A stretch of 64,000 nucleotides of DNA from Pandoraea sp. PE-S2T-3 (GTDB lineage Bacteria > Pseudomonadota > Gammaproteobacteria > Burkholderiales > Burkholderiaceae), in the NCBI RefSeq assembly GCF_002179965.1, contig NZ_NGUQ01000037.1:310001-374000 (forward strand), read 5' to 3'. Shown piece after piece: positions 28,601 through 36,988 of the stretch. Within the stretch, counting starts at the first letter, position 1. Every line of letters begins with the position of its first letter. The position numbers and the translations under genes are program-made. The notes below the pieces were generated by a model that had not been told where the DNA came from, ran no database searches, and saw only the letters and a program-made list of their open reading frames with translations.

Positions 28601-29466
28601 AAGCGCTGATGCTGGGCTATGAGAACGACTGGATTCGTGCTGACATCGGGCACACGCCGATCGGCTTTCCGGTGTCTTATGTGACCGGTGGCGTGCGGTT
28701 GTTCGGCAATCTTGGCCGCTACAACTACTGGGTCGATGTGTCGCGCCGTCCGGTCACGGGCAGCATGGTGTCGTATGCGGGCTCGTATCTGCCGTTGCCG
28801 GAGATTTTCGGCGACGGTAAATGGGGCGGCGTGCGGCGCGACGCCATTACCTTCCACGCCTCGCGTGACTTTGCGAAGTGGGGCGTGTTCGGCGAAGCGA
28901 GCGTCGCACGGCTCACCGGCGAGAACGTGCTGAACAACTCCGAGGTATCGGCGCGCGCAGGGGTTGATCTGCCGCTGATCTACAAGCGCGACATGCGCAT
29001 GAACACCGGTCTCACGCTGTTCTTCGACAGCTACGCGCAGAACGAACGCTTCTACACGTACGGCATGGGCGGTTACTACAGCCCGCAGACCTACGTCTCG
29101 CTCACGTTGCCGCTCGAATGGTATGGCCGCACGCAACGCTGGTCGTACTACCTGCGCGGCTCGGTTTCGTTCTCGCAGAGTCAGGAAAAGTCGATGCCGT
29201 ACTTCCCGACCGACGGCGCCATTCAGGCCGCCAGCGGCAATCTGACTTATGGCTCGGGCGGCGGCTTCGGCGTGGGCTTTTCGATACTGGGGCGCGCAGA
29301 ATACTGGATCAACCGCCATTGGGTCATCGGTGGACAGGTGCAGTTCGAGCGCTCGGATTACTACGCGCCAAATCGCTTCCTCCTCTATATGCGCTATCAC
29401 TTCGATGCGCGTCGCGGCGATGTGCCGATGCCGCCGTCGCCGGTGCGCCCGATCTGGAGCTATTGA
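25603..29466 (+). CDS. bcsC: Cellulose export outer-membrane protein BcsC (TPR + beta-barrel)
   Basis: Forms the periplasmic TPR scaffold and outer-membrane pore for cellulose. It is 1287 residues from ATG 25603; a TTG at 25615 with GGAGG just upstream is an alternative start. After the signal peptide, tetratricopeptide repeats run to about residue 880 (e.g. AALEKALLVQPDQPDALSLLG, in part, and GKWRSLLKTSQFWGAM). The C-terminal ~370 residues form the BcsC barrel, starting near SYVAAGYEIDTKKGDGG and ending in an aromatic-rich last strand. The start lies inside bcsZ (28-nt overlap), implying translational coupling. Confidence 0.94.
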   Translation: MGGRLRDTLIRSACLACLLMAADAGVRAAPAPNNPGKTPPVAANRDVRNLLSSATLWHARHRNDLARAALEKALLVQPDQPDALSLLGQIDIEENHAVEANKALQRLRARYPNAPATKALADVIRINTTDKSRIARARLLQRSGQADAAFAEYKALFPDGPPTGDLGVEYYRAQANATNGWPAAQQGLANLAKASPDDTRASQSLAELLIDRPASRLAGTRMVAELAARPDADLNALLPLWQKGLSKADGNLAWLPLYQRYLALAPNDADIRAAYDKLGAQQAARQRMLNDPSYKARQAGIAALDQGRLGDAQKSLDAARAKRPNDGELLGSLGLVKMRQGDHKAAQDLFSQAMRKDPDNAGKWRSLLKTSQFWGAMSDARDARDAGRLDDADRLVRSALAADPANPDGLALLGDIALDAKRDDDAERLFQQALKIEPDNDTALRGMITLYSRQQRRTELATLLGDLRRRFPQDAARFDKAESAALSDDAERLIAEGHNGPALAALERAVALDPTNAWTRYSLASLYRKLRLPQIGREVMAEGLRQTLSADDNAQMHYATAIYLNVIDDEAGARAALAQIPAADASPSIRRLQTTLAIRDAARLAREAHAAGNDDESERQYREALSMAGDDPELIGEVARARVAAGQPEQGLALMREWLAAHADKPQPDAQLRYAELLNTAERDTELGTFLAGIDPATLGADQREEWQDLQDRLALRTADRARALGDFDTAQKALEPLLARNPPDKRALSTLGDIYFDERRFDEARKIAENQIRQDPTNQDARLSLVRVLYEMQDDDAANRELDRALAEAPPDDVWTQLAAVRRLTAMERYDEAIALNDKLRTQFPDNPSVTVQRGRIAQSQRHYNEAKGWYDEARKEEIVQGALPGYDGMTSAESGIDSLESRRNSYVAAGYEIDTKKGDGGISMFNARAVPLYGQYAVGYDGHVFAQTDYVSADSGDLPLNGTSEIGTLPLLGNTPFRNANPGLLTDYGSKRQKAHGQALMLGYENDWIRADIGHTPIGFPVSYVTGGVRLFGNLGRYNYWVDVSRRPVTGSMVSYAGSYLPLPEIFGDGKWGGVRRDAITFHASRDFAKWGVFGEASVARLTGENVLNNSEVSARAGVDLPLIYKRDMRMNTGLTLFFDSYAQNERFYTYGMGGYYSPQTYVSLTLPLEWYGRTQRWSYYLRGSVSFSQSQEKSMPYFPTDGAIQAASGNLTYGSGGGFGVGFSILGRAEYWINRHWVIGGQVQFERSDYYAPNRFLLYMRYHFDARRGDVPMPPSPVRPIWSY

Positions 29467-29469
29467 GCC

Positions 29470-29553
29470 ATGGCCAACTTCTCTAGCGACATCGCTCCGC
29501 CCCCACTGGCATCCAACCCGGCGGCCCGCTCGGCAAAGGGGGCGGCATGCTGA
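29470..29553 (+). CDS. 27-residue ORF between bcsC and bcsQ
   Basis: A short frame (MANFSSDIAPPPLASNPAAR...) begins 3 bp after the bcsC stop and runs 7 nt past the first base of the bcsQ ATG. Its placement would couple translation from bcsC to bcsQ. The peptide is Pro/Ala-rich and ends in Cys, with no transmembrane segment, so it is not BcsF. No good Shine-Dalgarno precedes it; it may be only a coupling leader or chance. Confidence 0.3.
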   Translation: MANFSSDIAPPPLASNPAARSAKGAAC

Positions 29554-30314
29554 CGCTCATCACCGTCGTCTCCAGCGCGGGCGGCGCCGGTCGCAGCACG
29601 GTGACCGCTCACCTTGCGGCCCAACTCGCGCAGGGCGAACACCCGGTCGCCGTCATCGAACTGGATGCGCAGAACAGTCTCGGCGCACTGCTCGGGCTGA
29701 GCGCTGCGTGCGAAAAAGGCGTGCTGACGCTCGGTGAAGCGCCGGCGGGCTGGCGTTCGCTGCTATCCGACACGCCGGCCAAAGTGCCGTTGCTGCCCGC
29801 AGGCCGGGCGTCTGCTGCGCAGGTGGCCGCGTTTGGCGAGTGGTTGCACCGTGAGCCTGCCGGGCTGCGCCGCCAACTCGATGCACTCGGCTTGCCCGAT
29901 GGCACCCGCGTGTTGATCGATACATCGCGCCTGCCGGGCGTCACGGCGCAGGCCGCCATCGCCGTGTCCGATCTCGTGCTCGGGGTGGTGCCGGTCACGA
30001 CGACGGGCTATGTCACGCAACCCGATCTCATGACCGCAGGCGGCCCCGGCTGTCAGATGGTGGCGAATTTTGCTGCGGCCAACTCGGCGTTGGGCACTGA
30101 CCTGATGCAGATGATTCAGTCGCGTGGCGGCGACGCGATCGTTCCGGTGCGGATTCACCGGGACGATGCGGTCGGCACGGCGGCCGCGGGCGGTCTGCCG
30201 TTGTTCACGCACGGCGAAGGCTCGCAGGCGGCGCTCGACATCCTGCACTTGGCCGCATGGCTGCTGCGCGCAACGGCGCGTACAAGCGATGGCGTGGAGG
30301 AGGGTTCGCCATGA
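29547..30314 (+). CDS. bcsQ: BcsQ-like MinD/ParA-family protein with degenerate P-loop
   Basis: Member of the MinD/ParA-like BcsQ family that supports assembly and polar placement of the cellulose machine. It is 255 residues. The fold is recognisable (VVSSAGGAGRSTVTAHLAAQL near residues 8-28, shown in part; LIDTSRLPGVTAQ as the switch region), but the canonical deviant Walker A KGGVGK[TS] reads AGGAGRST, so both signature lysines are replaced (Ala11, Arg16). ATP hydrolysis may be lost or altered. AAGGGGG precedes the ATG. The last four bases overlap bcsA (ATGA), a classic coupling. Confidence 0.88.
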   Translation: MLTLITVVSSAGGAGRSTVTAHLAAQLAQGEHPVAVIELDAQNSLGALLGLSAACEKGVLTLGEAPAGWRSLLSDTPAKVPLLPAGRASAAQVAAFGEWLHREPAGLRRQLDALGLPDGTRVLIDTSRLPGVTAQAAIAVSDLVLGVVPVTTTGYVTQPDLMTAGGPGCQMVANFAAANSALGTDLMQMIQSRGGDAIVPVRIHRDDAVGTAAAGGLPLFTHGEGSQAALDILHLAAWLLRATARTSDGVEEGSP

Positions 30315-32992
30315 TCAGCGACGCACTGCAAACGCTGTTCCGGCTGGGGCGCGAGACGCTCGCGATTCGCTTGCGGCTGCCGCGCCGCCCGGACGGGCGT
30401 GAGCCGGGGCCCATGCAGTGGATGCTCGCTGCCACCCTGCGTTCGCCGCGTCAGCAACTGCGGGTATCGCAGATGGCCGATCACGTCATCGCGCGCCTCG
30501 CCATGCGGCTCGACGTGCGCCAGCTCGACCAATGGCGCGACTGGTGGCTGCGCATCCTGTTTCAGCCGGCGCGCAAGGGCAGGGCAGACTATTTCGGCCG
30601 GGCTTTCGCGTGGGGCAACGAGCGTCTGACGCGTCGCGTCGGGGTACCGGCCGATGCCACCTTCTGGCAACTTGTCCGGGCAATGCTGTGGCGGCGCGCC
30701 GACCAGCGCCCGGCGTTTCCGCCCTATGTCGCGTGGCTCGCGTTTCGGAACAACAACGAGCGCTTCCGGCTATGGCTGGTGCAAACACTGTTCGGCATTC
30801 CCCCCGACACGCCCGCGCAACTGGCGCACCGATTCGACAAGCAACTCGAAACGGTGATGGAGTGGCGGGTGACGTCGGCCGTGGTGGCGCTGCTCGGCCT
30901 GTTCGGGGTGCTCTGGATCGTGACGACGCCGTTCGATCCGTTCGAGCAACTGCTGTTCTCGATCTGCACGCTGACGCTCGCGCTCGTGTTCCGCCGGCTC
31001 GACAGCCAGTACTCGGTGCTGGTGCTCATCGGCCTGTCGATGATCTCGACGGTGCGCTACGTGTGGTGGCGCCTGACTCAGTCGCTGGCGTTCGATACGG
31101 TGGCGGAGGCCACGGTCGGCTACATCCTCGTCGCGGCGGAAATGTACACGTGGCTGATTCTGCTGTTCGGTTACCTCCAGACGATCTGGCCGTTGCAGCG
31201 GCGCATTACGCCGCTGCCGCCGGACATGCGCGAATGGCCTACGGTCGACGTCTACATCCCGACGTATAACGAAGGGCTCGATGTGGTCCGCCCGACGGTC
31301 TACGCCGCGTGTGGTATCGACTGGCCGCCCGAGAAGATCAACATCTACCTGCTCGACGACGGCAGACGCGAGGAAATGCGCGAGTTCGCCGCGCAGGCGG
31401 GCGTGCATTACGTCACCCGCCCGGACAACAAGCATGCCAAGGCGGGCAACATCAATCACGCGTTGGGCAAGACGACGGGCGACTTCATCGCGATCTTCGA
31501 CTGCGATCACATTCCCGTGCGCTCGTTCTTGCAGACGACGATGGGGTCATTTATCAAAGACCCGCGTTGTTCGCTCGTGCAAACGCCTCACCATTTCTTC
31601 TCGGACGATCCGTTCGAGCGCAATCTCGCCACGCGCGGAGCGGTGCCCAACGAAGGCCGCCTGTTCTACGGCATCGTGCAGGACGGCAACGACTTCTGGA
31701 ATGCGGCGTTCTTCTGCGGCTCGTGCGCCGTGTTGCGCCGTACCGCGTTGAACGAAGTCGGCGGTGTGGCGATCGAGACCGTGACCGAAGACGCGCACAC
31801 GGCGCTCAAGATGCACCGTCGCGGCTGGAACACCGTGTACCTCAAGGTGGTGCAGGCGGCGGGTCTGGCCACCGAATCGCTGTCGGGCCACGTGGGCCAG
31901 CGCATTCGCTGGGCGCGCGGCATGGCGCAGATTTTCCGCGTCGACAATCCGCTGTTCGGGCGTGGGCTGAAGTTCGGTCAGCGCATTTGCTATGCGAGCG
32001 CGATGCTGCACTTTTTCTATGGCATTCCGCGCATCGTGTTTCTGCTCGCGCCGATCTGCTATCTGTTCTTCGGCTTGCATATCGTGCAGGCGGCGGCACT
32101 CAGCATCTGCGCCTACGTGCTGCCGCACATTGCCCACGCCAACATCGCCAACTCGCGAATACAGGGCAAGTACCGTCATTCGTTCTGGTCGGATGTCTAC
32201 GAAGCGGTACTTGCGTGGTACGTGGCGCTGCCGACGACGGTCGCGTTCATCAACCCGCGTTACGGCAAGTTCAACGTGACGGCCAAGGGCGGGCTGATCG
32301 AGCAGAGCTTCTTCGACTGGAGCATCTCGAAGCCGTACATGGTGCTGCTCGCCTTCAATGTGCTGGGCTTTCTCGCAGGCATCTTGCGCTTTTTCTATGG
32401 CCCGTCGCATGAGACCGGCGCACTGGTCTTCAATCTGGCATGGGTATCGTTCAATTTGGCGGTGCTTGGCGCTGCGGTGGCCGTGGCGACGGAAGTGCGG
32501 CAAGTGCGCCGCACGCACCGCGTGACGATGAGCATTCCTGCCGTGCTGTATCTGCCGGACGGCCGCACGTTGGCCTGCCACACGCGCGACTTTTCCGGCG
32601 GCGGTCTGGCCCTGCACATGCCTGTGGCGCTGGATTTGCCGGTCGGCACCGAGGTACAGGTGGCGTTGTCGCGCGGCGAGCACGAATACGGGTTTCCGGT
32701 GAGCGTGGTGAATTCGCTCTCGCAAGACCTCTTCCTGTCGTTCATGCCGCTCACGGCGGAGCAGGACAAGCATCTCGTGCAATTCACCTTCGGGCGCGCC
32801 GACGCGTGGCGCGATTGGGACGCCGAGCGCACGCGCGACGAACCGATCAAGGCACTGTTTGAAATGCTGGCGATGGGCCTGCGCGGCTATCAGGTGCTGG
32901 CGAACTATTTGCTGGGCAAGCTCGTGGCGCGCTGGCAGAACCGGCTGCGCGGTGCACGTACGCGTTCGCAGCAGAGCACGCCGCAGGCGTAA
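30311..32992 (+). CDS. bcsA: Cellulose synthase catalytic subunit BcsA (GT2 + PilZ)
   Basis: Processive UDP-glucose glycosyltransferase of the inner membrane. It is 893 residues; the start overlaps the bcsQ stop. The GT2 core is intact: DDGRR near residue 349, the DxD motif in FDCDHIP near 395, TEDAHTAL (catalytic TED) near 492, and QRIRWARGM (QxxRW) near 529. Transmembrane helices flank it, with two pairs before the catalytic domain and several after. The PilZ c-di-GMP domain at ~730-830 has the RRTHR and DFSGGG motifs, so activity should be switched on by c-di-GMP. A long N-terminal extension (~150 residues) is typical of proteobacterial BcsA. Confidence 0.97.
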   Translation: MISDALQTLFRLGRETLAIRLRLPRRPDGREPGPMQWMLAATLRSPRQQLRVSQMADHVIARLAMRLDVRQLDQWRDWWLRILFQPARKGRADYFGRAFAWGNERLTRRVGVPADATFWQLVRAMLWRRADQRPAFPPYVAWLAFRNNNERFRLWLVQTLFGIPPDTPAQLAHRFDKQLETVMEWRVTSAVVALLGLFGVLWIVTTPFDPFEQLLFSICTLTLALVFRRLDSQYSVLVLIGLSMISTVRYVWWRLTQSLAFDTVAEATVGYILVAAEMYTWLILLFGYLQTIWPLQRRITPLPPDMREWPTVDVYIPTYNEGLDVVRPTVYAACGIDWPPEKINIYLLDDGRREEMREFAAQAGVHYVTRPDNKHAKAGNINHALGKTTGDFIAIFDCDHIPVRSFLQTTMGSFIKDPRCSLVQTPHHFFSDDPFERNLATRGAVPNEGRLFYGIVQDGNDFWNAAFFCGSCAVLRRTALNEVGGVAIETVTEDAHTALKMHRRGWNTVYLKVVQAAGLATESLSGHVGQRIRWARGMAQIFRVDNPLFGRGLKFGQRICYASAMLHFFYGIPRIVFLLAPICYLFFGLHIVQAAALSICAYVLPHIAHANIANSRIQGKYRHSFWSDVYEAVLAWYVALPTTVAFINPRYGKFNVTAKGGLIEQSFFDWSISKPYMVLLAFNVLGFLAGILRFFYGPSHETGALVFNLAWVSFNLAVLGAAVAVATEVRQVRRTHRVTMSIPAVLYLPDGRTLACHTRDFSGGGLALHMPVALDLPVGTEVQVALSRGEHEYGFPVSVVNSLSQDLFLSFMPLTAEQDKHLVQFTFGRADAWRDWDAERTRDEPIKALFEMLAMGLRGYQVLANYLLGKLVARWQNRLRGARTRSQQSTPQA

Positions 32993-33039
32993 TGCATGCC
33001 TAATCGAGCGAAGAAAGAACCTAGGGACGGAACCTGACA

Positions 33040-34692
33040 ATGGGCATCTGGAATCTTTACTTCATCTTGAAACTGGTGCTGCTGTGGGCTGGCATCATCG
33101 GCTTCCACGTGGTGCCGAACTTCATCTTCGCGGTGTTGCTGGCGATTCGCTTGCGCCCGCGATGGGCACGTATCCTGCGACAGGTGATCGCCGTGCCGGT
33201 CGGTGCCGGTCTGCTGTACTACGACTCGAACCTGCCGCCGTTTGCACGGTTCATCGAGCAACTGCCCGCGCTGCTGCAATTTCGCTTCTCGTACATCATC
33301 GAATTGCTGGGCCGGTTTGTGTCCACCCGCGACTGGTTGCTGCTCGCGATTCTGGTGCTGGCGTACTGGATCGTGAACCGATGGGTGCGCGTGACCACGT
33401 TCGTGCTGCTGGCGCTGTTGATCGTGCCGGGGGTGCTGCGTGTGGGCACGCTGGTGTCGGTGGCGCCGGTCGTCGCCGCGCAGGGCGGTACCACGGCGGT
33501 GGGCGCAGGTGCCACGGCCAGCGGGGGAGCCGCCGGTGCCGCCGGTGGCAGTGCAAACGACGTGGTAGTGGGCGATGGCGAGGTGCCGCCGGGTGCGAAC
33601 CCGAACGCGGCGCTCAACTCGTTCTACGCGCGCGAGCTGACGCGTTCGGTCTCGTTGCCCGCGCAAGCGGGGGCAGGGCCGGACTTCGACATCATCTTCC
33701 TGCACATCTGCTCGCTCGCGCAGGACGATCTCGATGTCGACAATCTCGACAACCAGCCGCTGCTCTCGCGCTTTGACTTCGTGTTCAAGAACTTCAACTC
33801 GGCGGCGAGCTATAGCGGCCCGGCGGCCATTCGCGTGTTGCGCGCAGGCTGCGGCCAGCCGACGCACAAGGCGCTGTACGATCCGGCCGGTCCGCAGTGC
33901 TACGTGATGAGCGATCTGAAGAACCTCGGCTTTACGCCGAAGCTCGCGATGAATCACGACGGGCACTTCGACAACTTCATGCAGGAAGTCAAAGACAACT
34001 TCAACGTGCAGGGCATCACGCCGTTCGACAACACGCATGCGCGCGTGTCGATGCGCGCCTTCGACGAGACGCCGATCCACTCTGACGGCGATGTGCTGCA
34101 AGCATGGTGGAAACAGCGTACGGCCATGCCCGACAAGCGCGTGGCGCTGTACTACAACACGATCTCGCTGCACGACGGCAACCGGCTGGAGGGCTCCAAA
34201 CTCACCAGCGTGCAGAGCTACCCGCTGCGCGCCAAGGCGATGTTCGACGACTTCAGTCAGTTCATCGACACCATTGCGCAGTCGGGTCGCAAGGCCGTGG
34301 TGGTGTTCGTGCCGGAACACGGTGCGGCGATTCGGGGCAGCAAGCTGCAAATCTCGGGCATGCGTGAAATTCCACTGCCGGAGATCACGCATGTGCCGGT
34401 CGCCGTGAAGCTGGTCGGTTTCGGCGACAGTGCCACGGCGGGCGGTGCGGGGCCGCATACCCCCGTGACGATTTCCACGCCGACGAGCTATCTCGCGCTG
34501 ATGACGCTGGTCTCGCATCTGGTGGCGACCAACCCGTTCGCCGGCACCCCAGACCTCGCGCAATATGCAAACGATTTGCCGCAAACCGCCTTCGTGTCGG
34601 CCAACGAGCAGACGACGGTGATGAAGTACGACAGCAAGATGCTGATTCGCGGTGCCGATGGTGTCTGGCTCGATCTGAAGTCGCTGGAGTAG
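33040..34692 (+). CDS. bcsG: Cellulose phosphoethanolamine transferase BcsG
   Basis: Inner-membrane, zinc-dependent enzyme that adds phosphoethanolamine from phospholipid to nascent cellulose. It is 550 residues. Four to five transmembrane helices fill residues 1-150, then a Gly/Ala-rich linker, then an alkaline-phosphatase-fold periplasmic domain. The nucleophilic Ser is in HICSLAQDDLDV near residue 225, and the zinc ligand pair Glu426-His427 is in VPEHGAAIRGSK. A Cys in RAGCGQP may also be a ligand, as in E. coli. It starts 47 bp after bcsA. Its partners bcsE and bcsF are not seen. Confidence 0.95.
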   Translation: MGIWNLYFILKLVLLWAGIIGFHVVPNFIFAVLLAIRLRPRWARILRQVIAVPVGAGLLYYDSNLPPFARFIEQLPALLQFRFSYIIELLGRFVSTRDWLLLAILVLAYWIVNRWVRVTTFVLLALLIVPGVLRVGTLVSVAPVVAAQGGTTAVGAGATASGGAAGAAGGSANDVVVGDGEVPPGANPNAALNSFYARELTRSVSLPAQAGAGPDFDIIFLHICSLAQDDLDVDNLDNQPLLSRFDFVFKNFNSAASYSGPAAIRVLRAGCGQPTHKALYDPAGPQCYVMSDLKNLGFTPKLAMNHDGHFDNFMQEVKDNFNVQGITPFDNTHARVSMRAFDETPIHSDGDVLQAWWKQRTAMPDKRVALYYNTISLHDGNRLEGSKLTSVQSYPLRAKAMFDDFSQFIDTIAQSGRKAVVVFVPEHGAAIRGSKLQISGMREIPLPEITHVPVAVKLVGFGDSATAGGAGPHTPVTISTPTSYLALMTLVSHLVATNPFAGTPDLAQYANDLPQTAFVSANEQTTVMKYDSKMLIRGADGVWLDLKSLE

Positions 34693-34755
34693 CCGCCGGG
34701 CATCGGTGCGGGTGGTGCGAGCGTCGCGGGAACGCGGCATGCGCGCTTGTGCAGG

Positions 34756-34793
34756 ACACGTCAGGTCACCCGACAGGTGGCCTGACGTGTTTT
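34756..34793 (+). terminator. Rho-independent terminator of the bcs operon
   Basis: Arms ACACGTCAGG / CCTGACGTGT pair perfectly; the stem is extended by TCACC/GGTGG around a CGACA loop and followed by TTTT. It lies 63 bp after bcsG and should end the operon. Confidence 0.85.
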
Positions 34794-34901
34794 GACGGAA
34801 TCGCGCATACTGTGCGTCTTGTTTGTCTTGTCCGTCTGGCCCGCTCGGGCGGACAGCGCAGTCTCGCGTCACCCCTCGATCCGATGCTTCCGGGAGTTAC
34901 C

Positions 34902-35897
34902 GTGCAATACACCAAATTTGGCCGCACCGGCCTGAACGTTTCCCGCCTTTGTCTGGGCACCATGACCTTCGGCTTGCAAACCGACGAGGATGCGAGCCAC
35001 GCGATTCTCGATCGCGCCACCGAGGCGGGTGTCAATTTCATCGACATCGCCGACGTCTACCCGCTGGGGAGTGACGAGACGCTGGGCGGGCGCACCGAGG
35101 AGATCGTCGGGCGCTGGCTCAAGGGCCGCCGCAGCCGCTTCATCGTCGCGACCAAGGCGTGTGGGTCCATGGGGCCGTCGCCGTGGGACCGGGGCGCGTC
35201 GCGCAAGCACCTGCTCGATGCCATCGACGCGTCGCTGCGCCGTCTGGGCACCGATTACGTCGATCTTTACCAATTGCACTCGGACGATACCGACACCCCC
35301 ATCGACGAGACGCTCGAAGCCCTCGACACCATCGTGAAGTCGGGCAAGGCGCGCTACATCGGCGTGTCGAACTATCTGGCGTACCGGCTCGCGCGAGCGT
35401 TGGGCCGTGCCGATGTGCTGCGCGTGGCGCGCTTCGTGTCGGTGCAGCCGCGTTACAACCTGCTGTTCCGCCAGATCGAGCGCGAATTGCTGCCGCTGGC
35501 CAGCGAAGAAGGCCTCGCCGTGATCCCTTACAACCCACTGGCAGGTGGTCTGCTCACGGGCAAGTACCAGCACGGCGCTACGCCGAGCGAAGGGCGCTTC
35601 ACGGAGAAGGTCGGCAAGGCGGGCGCGATGTACCAGCAGCGCTACTGGCACGAGCGGGAGTTCGCGACCATCGAAGCGCTCAAGGGCATCGCCAAGGAAT
35701 CGGGCGAATCGCTCACGCGTCTGTCGCTGGCGTGGGTGCTGGCGAATCCGATCGTCACCTCCGCCATCATCGGCGCGAGCCGGGTGGACCAACTGACCGA
35801 GACGCTCGGCACCATCGACTACAAGCTCGACGCCGATCTCAAGGCGAAACTCGACGACGCCTCGCTGGCGTATCGCTGGGGAGATGCGGCACGGTGA
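34902..35897 (+). CDS. Aldo/keto reductase
   Basis: A 331-residue NADPH-dependent aldo/keto reductase of the (alpha/beta)8 barrel type. Catalytic tetrad residues are visible: Asp and Tyr in FIDIADVYPLG, Lys in FIVATKACG, His in LYQLHSDD. The closing NADP-binding block is AIIGASRVDQLTETL. It resembles the YajO/Tas-like subgroup; the substrate is unknown. I chose the GTG at 34902 (followed by QYTKFGRTGLN) because GGAG lies 7 nt upstream; the ATG at 34884 has no RBS. Confidence 0.88.
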   Translation: MQYTKFGRTGLNVSRLCLGTMTFGLQTDEDASHAILDRATEAGVNFIDIADVYPLGSDETLGGRTEEIVGRWLKGRRSRFIVATKACGSMGPSPWDRGASRKHLLDAIDASLRRLGTDYVDLYQLHSDDTDTPIDETLEALDTIVKSGKARYIGVSNYLAYRLARALGRADVLRVARFVSVQPRYNLLFRQIERELLPLASEEGLAVIPYNPLAGGLLTGKYQHGATPSEGRFTEKVGKAGAMYQQRYWHEREFATIEALKGIAKESGESLTRLSLAWVLANPIVTSAIIGASRVDQLTETLGTIDYKLDADLKAKLDDASLAYRWGDAAR

Positions 35898-35943
35898 CGC
35901 ACCCGTAACGGGTGGTATTCGTCACCTATCGGGCGGTATAGTG

Positions 35944-36010
35944 GAGGGGACGTCGCGTGGTTTGTCTGCTGAAACAGCGGGCGCCGCGCGACGTCCCCTC
36001 TTTCTTTTCC
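35944..36010 (+). terminator. Strong intrinsic terminator after the aldo/keto reductase
   Basis: Perfect 14-bp arms (GAGGGGACGTCGCG / CGCGACGTCCCCTC) are separated by 29 bases and followed by TTTCTTTT. It ends 13 bases before the UspA gene start. A TATAGT -10-like hexamer lies directly upstream at 35936-35941, so a short independent transcript ending here is possible. Confidence 0.85.
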
Positions 36011-36023
36011 AGCGAGGCTGCTC

Positions 36024-36977
36024 ATGACCAAACGCATTCTGCTTGCCACTGACGGCAGCGAGTCGTCGCGTCGCGCGCTACGCGAGGCGGCAGCCTTTGC
36101 GCGTAGTGGCGATGCGATCCGCGTCATTCACACGGTGGAAGATCCGGTCAATCTGCTGACGTCTGCGTTCGGCAAACTCATCGATCTGGAACAGGTGCGC
36201 CGCGACATGCAACGTGAGGGTGAAGAGCATCTGGCGCGCGCCGTGCTCTACCTGCGTGAAGAAGGGTTCGATGCGCAGGCGCATCTGCTGGATCTGCGCA
36301 CGACCGGCGAAACGGTGCCCGAAGCGATGACGCGCGAGGCCAACGAATGGGCGGCCGACATCATCATCGTCGGCACGCACGGACGTAGCGGGGTGCGACG
36401 CGCCATGCTCGGCAGCGTGGCCGAACAGATTCTGCGCAATGCGTTGGTGCCGGTGATGCTGGTCGCGGGTGAAGCGCGCGCGCATCTGCCGCTACGCGCG
36501 GGCGGTCATTACGAGCGCGTGCTCGTGGCGCTCGACGCGAGCGAGACATCGCGGCGTGCCTTCGACTATGCGCTGACGCTGGCCCGCACGCATGGCGCGA
36601 CATTGCGCGTGGTGCACGTACTGGATTTGCCCGGGCCGTTTCTGGCGGGCTTCGACCCCGAACCGATGCTCGAAGCCGTGCGCGCGGTGGGCGAGCAGGT
36701 GCGTGTGTGGGCTACGCAGCGCATGCGTGAAGCGGAAGTGCCGGGGGAAGTGGAAATGCGAGAGATTGAGCCGGTGGGCGAAGGGGTGGCCGATCAGATC
36801 ATCGCGGCGGGCCGGGACGCCGATGCGGATCTTATCGTGCTCGGCACCCACGGCCGACGTGGTTTTCGGCGCTTCACACTAGGCAGCGTGGCGGAAGATA
36901 CGGCCCGCCACGCGGGCAGGCCGGTCCTGCTATTGCCGGCGCAAGCACCGCACGTTGCCCCGGCCGCGCAGACCTGA
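36024..36977 (+). CDS. Tandem-domain universal stress protein
   Basis: A 317-residue protein made of two UspA domains (residues ~1-150 and ~165-305). Both keep the ATP-binding signature G-x2-G-x9-G-S: GTHGRSGVRRAMLGSVAEQ in the first and GTHGRRGFRRFTLGSVAED in the second. Two-domain Usps are cytosolic stress proteins that bind ATP and respond to starvation or oxygen changes; a specific role is not visible. It follows a terminator by 13 bp, so it must use a promoter in or before that hairpin. It is convergent with the flavoprotein gene downstream. Confidence 0.9.
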   Translation: MTKRILLATDGSESSRRALREAAAFARSGDAIRVIHTVEDPVNLLTSAFGKLIDLEQVRRDMQREGEEHLARAVLYLREEGFDAQAHLLDLRTTGETVPEAMTREANEWAADIIIVGTHGRSGVRRAMLGSVAEQILRNALVPVMLVAGEARAHLPLRAGGHYERVLVALDASETSRRAFDYALTLARTHGATLRVVHVLDLPGPFLAGFDPEPMLEAVRAVGEQVRVWATQRMREAEVPGEVEMREIEPVGEGVADQIIAAGRDADADLIVLGTHGRRGFRRFTLGSVAEDTARHAGRPVLLLPAQAPHVAPAAQT

Positions 36978-36987
36978 AGCGATTCAG
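36970..36987. terminator. Short bidirectional hairpin at a convergent gene junction
   Basis: ACCTGAA-GCGA-TTCAGGT is a perfect 7-bp stem with a 4-base loop. It covers the Usp stop codon and ends just before the stop of the opposing flavoprotein gene. It may act as a minimal bidirectional terminator. Confidence 0.4.
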
Positions 36988-36988
36988 G

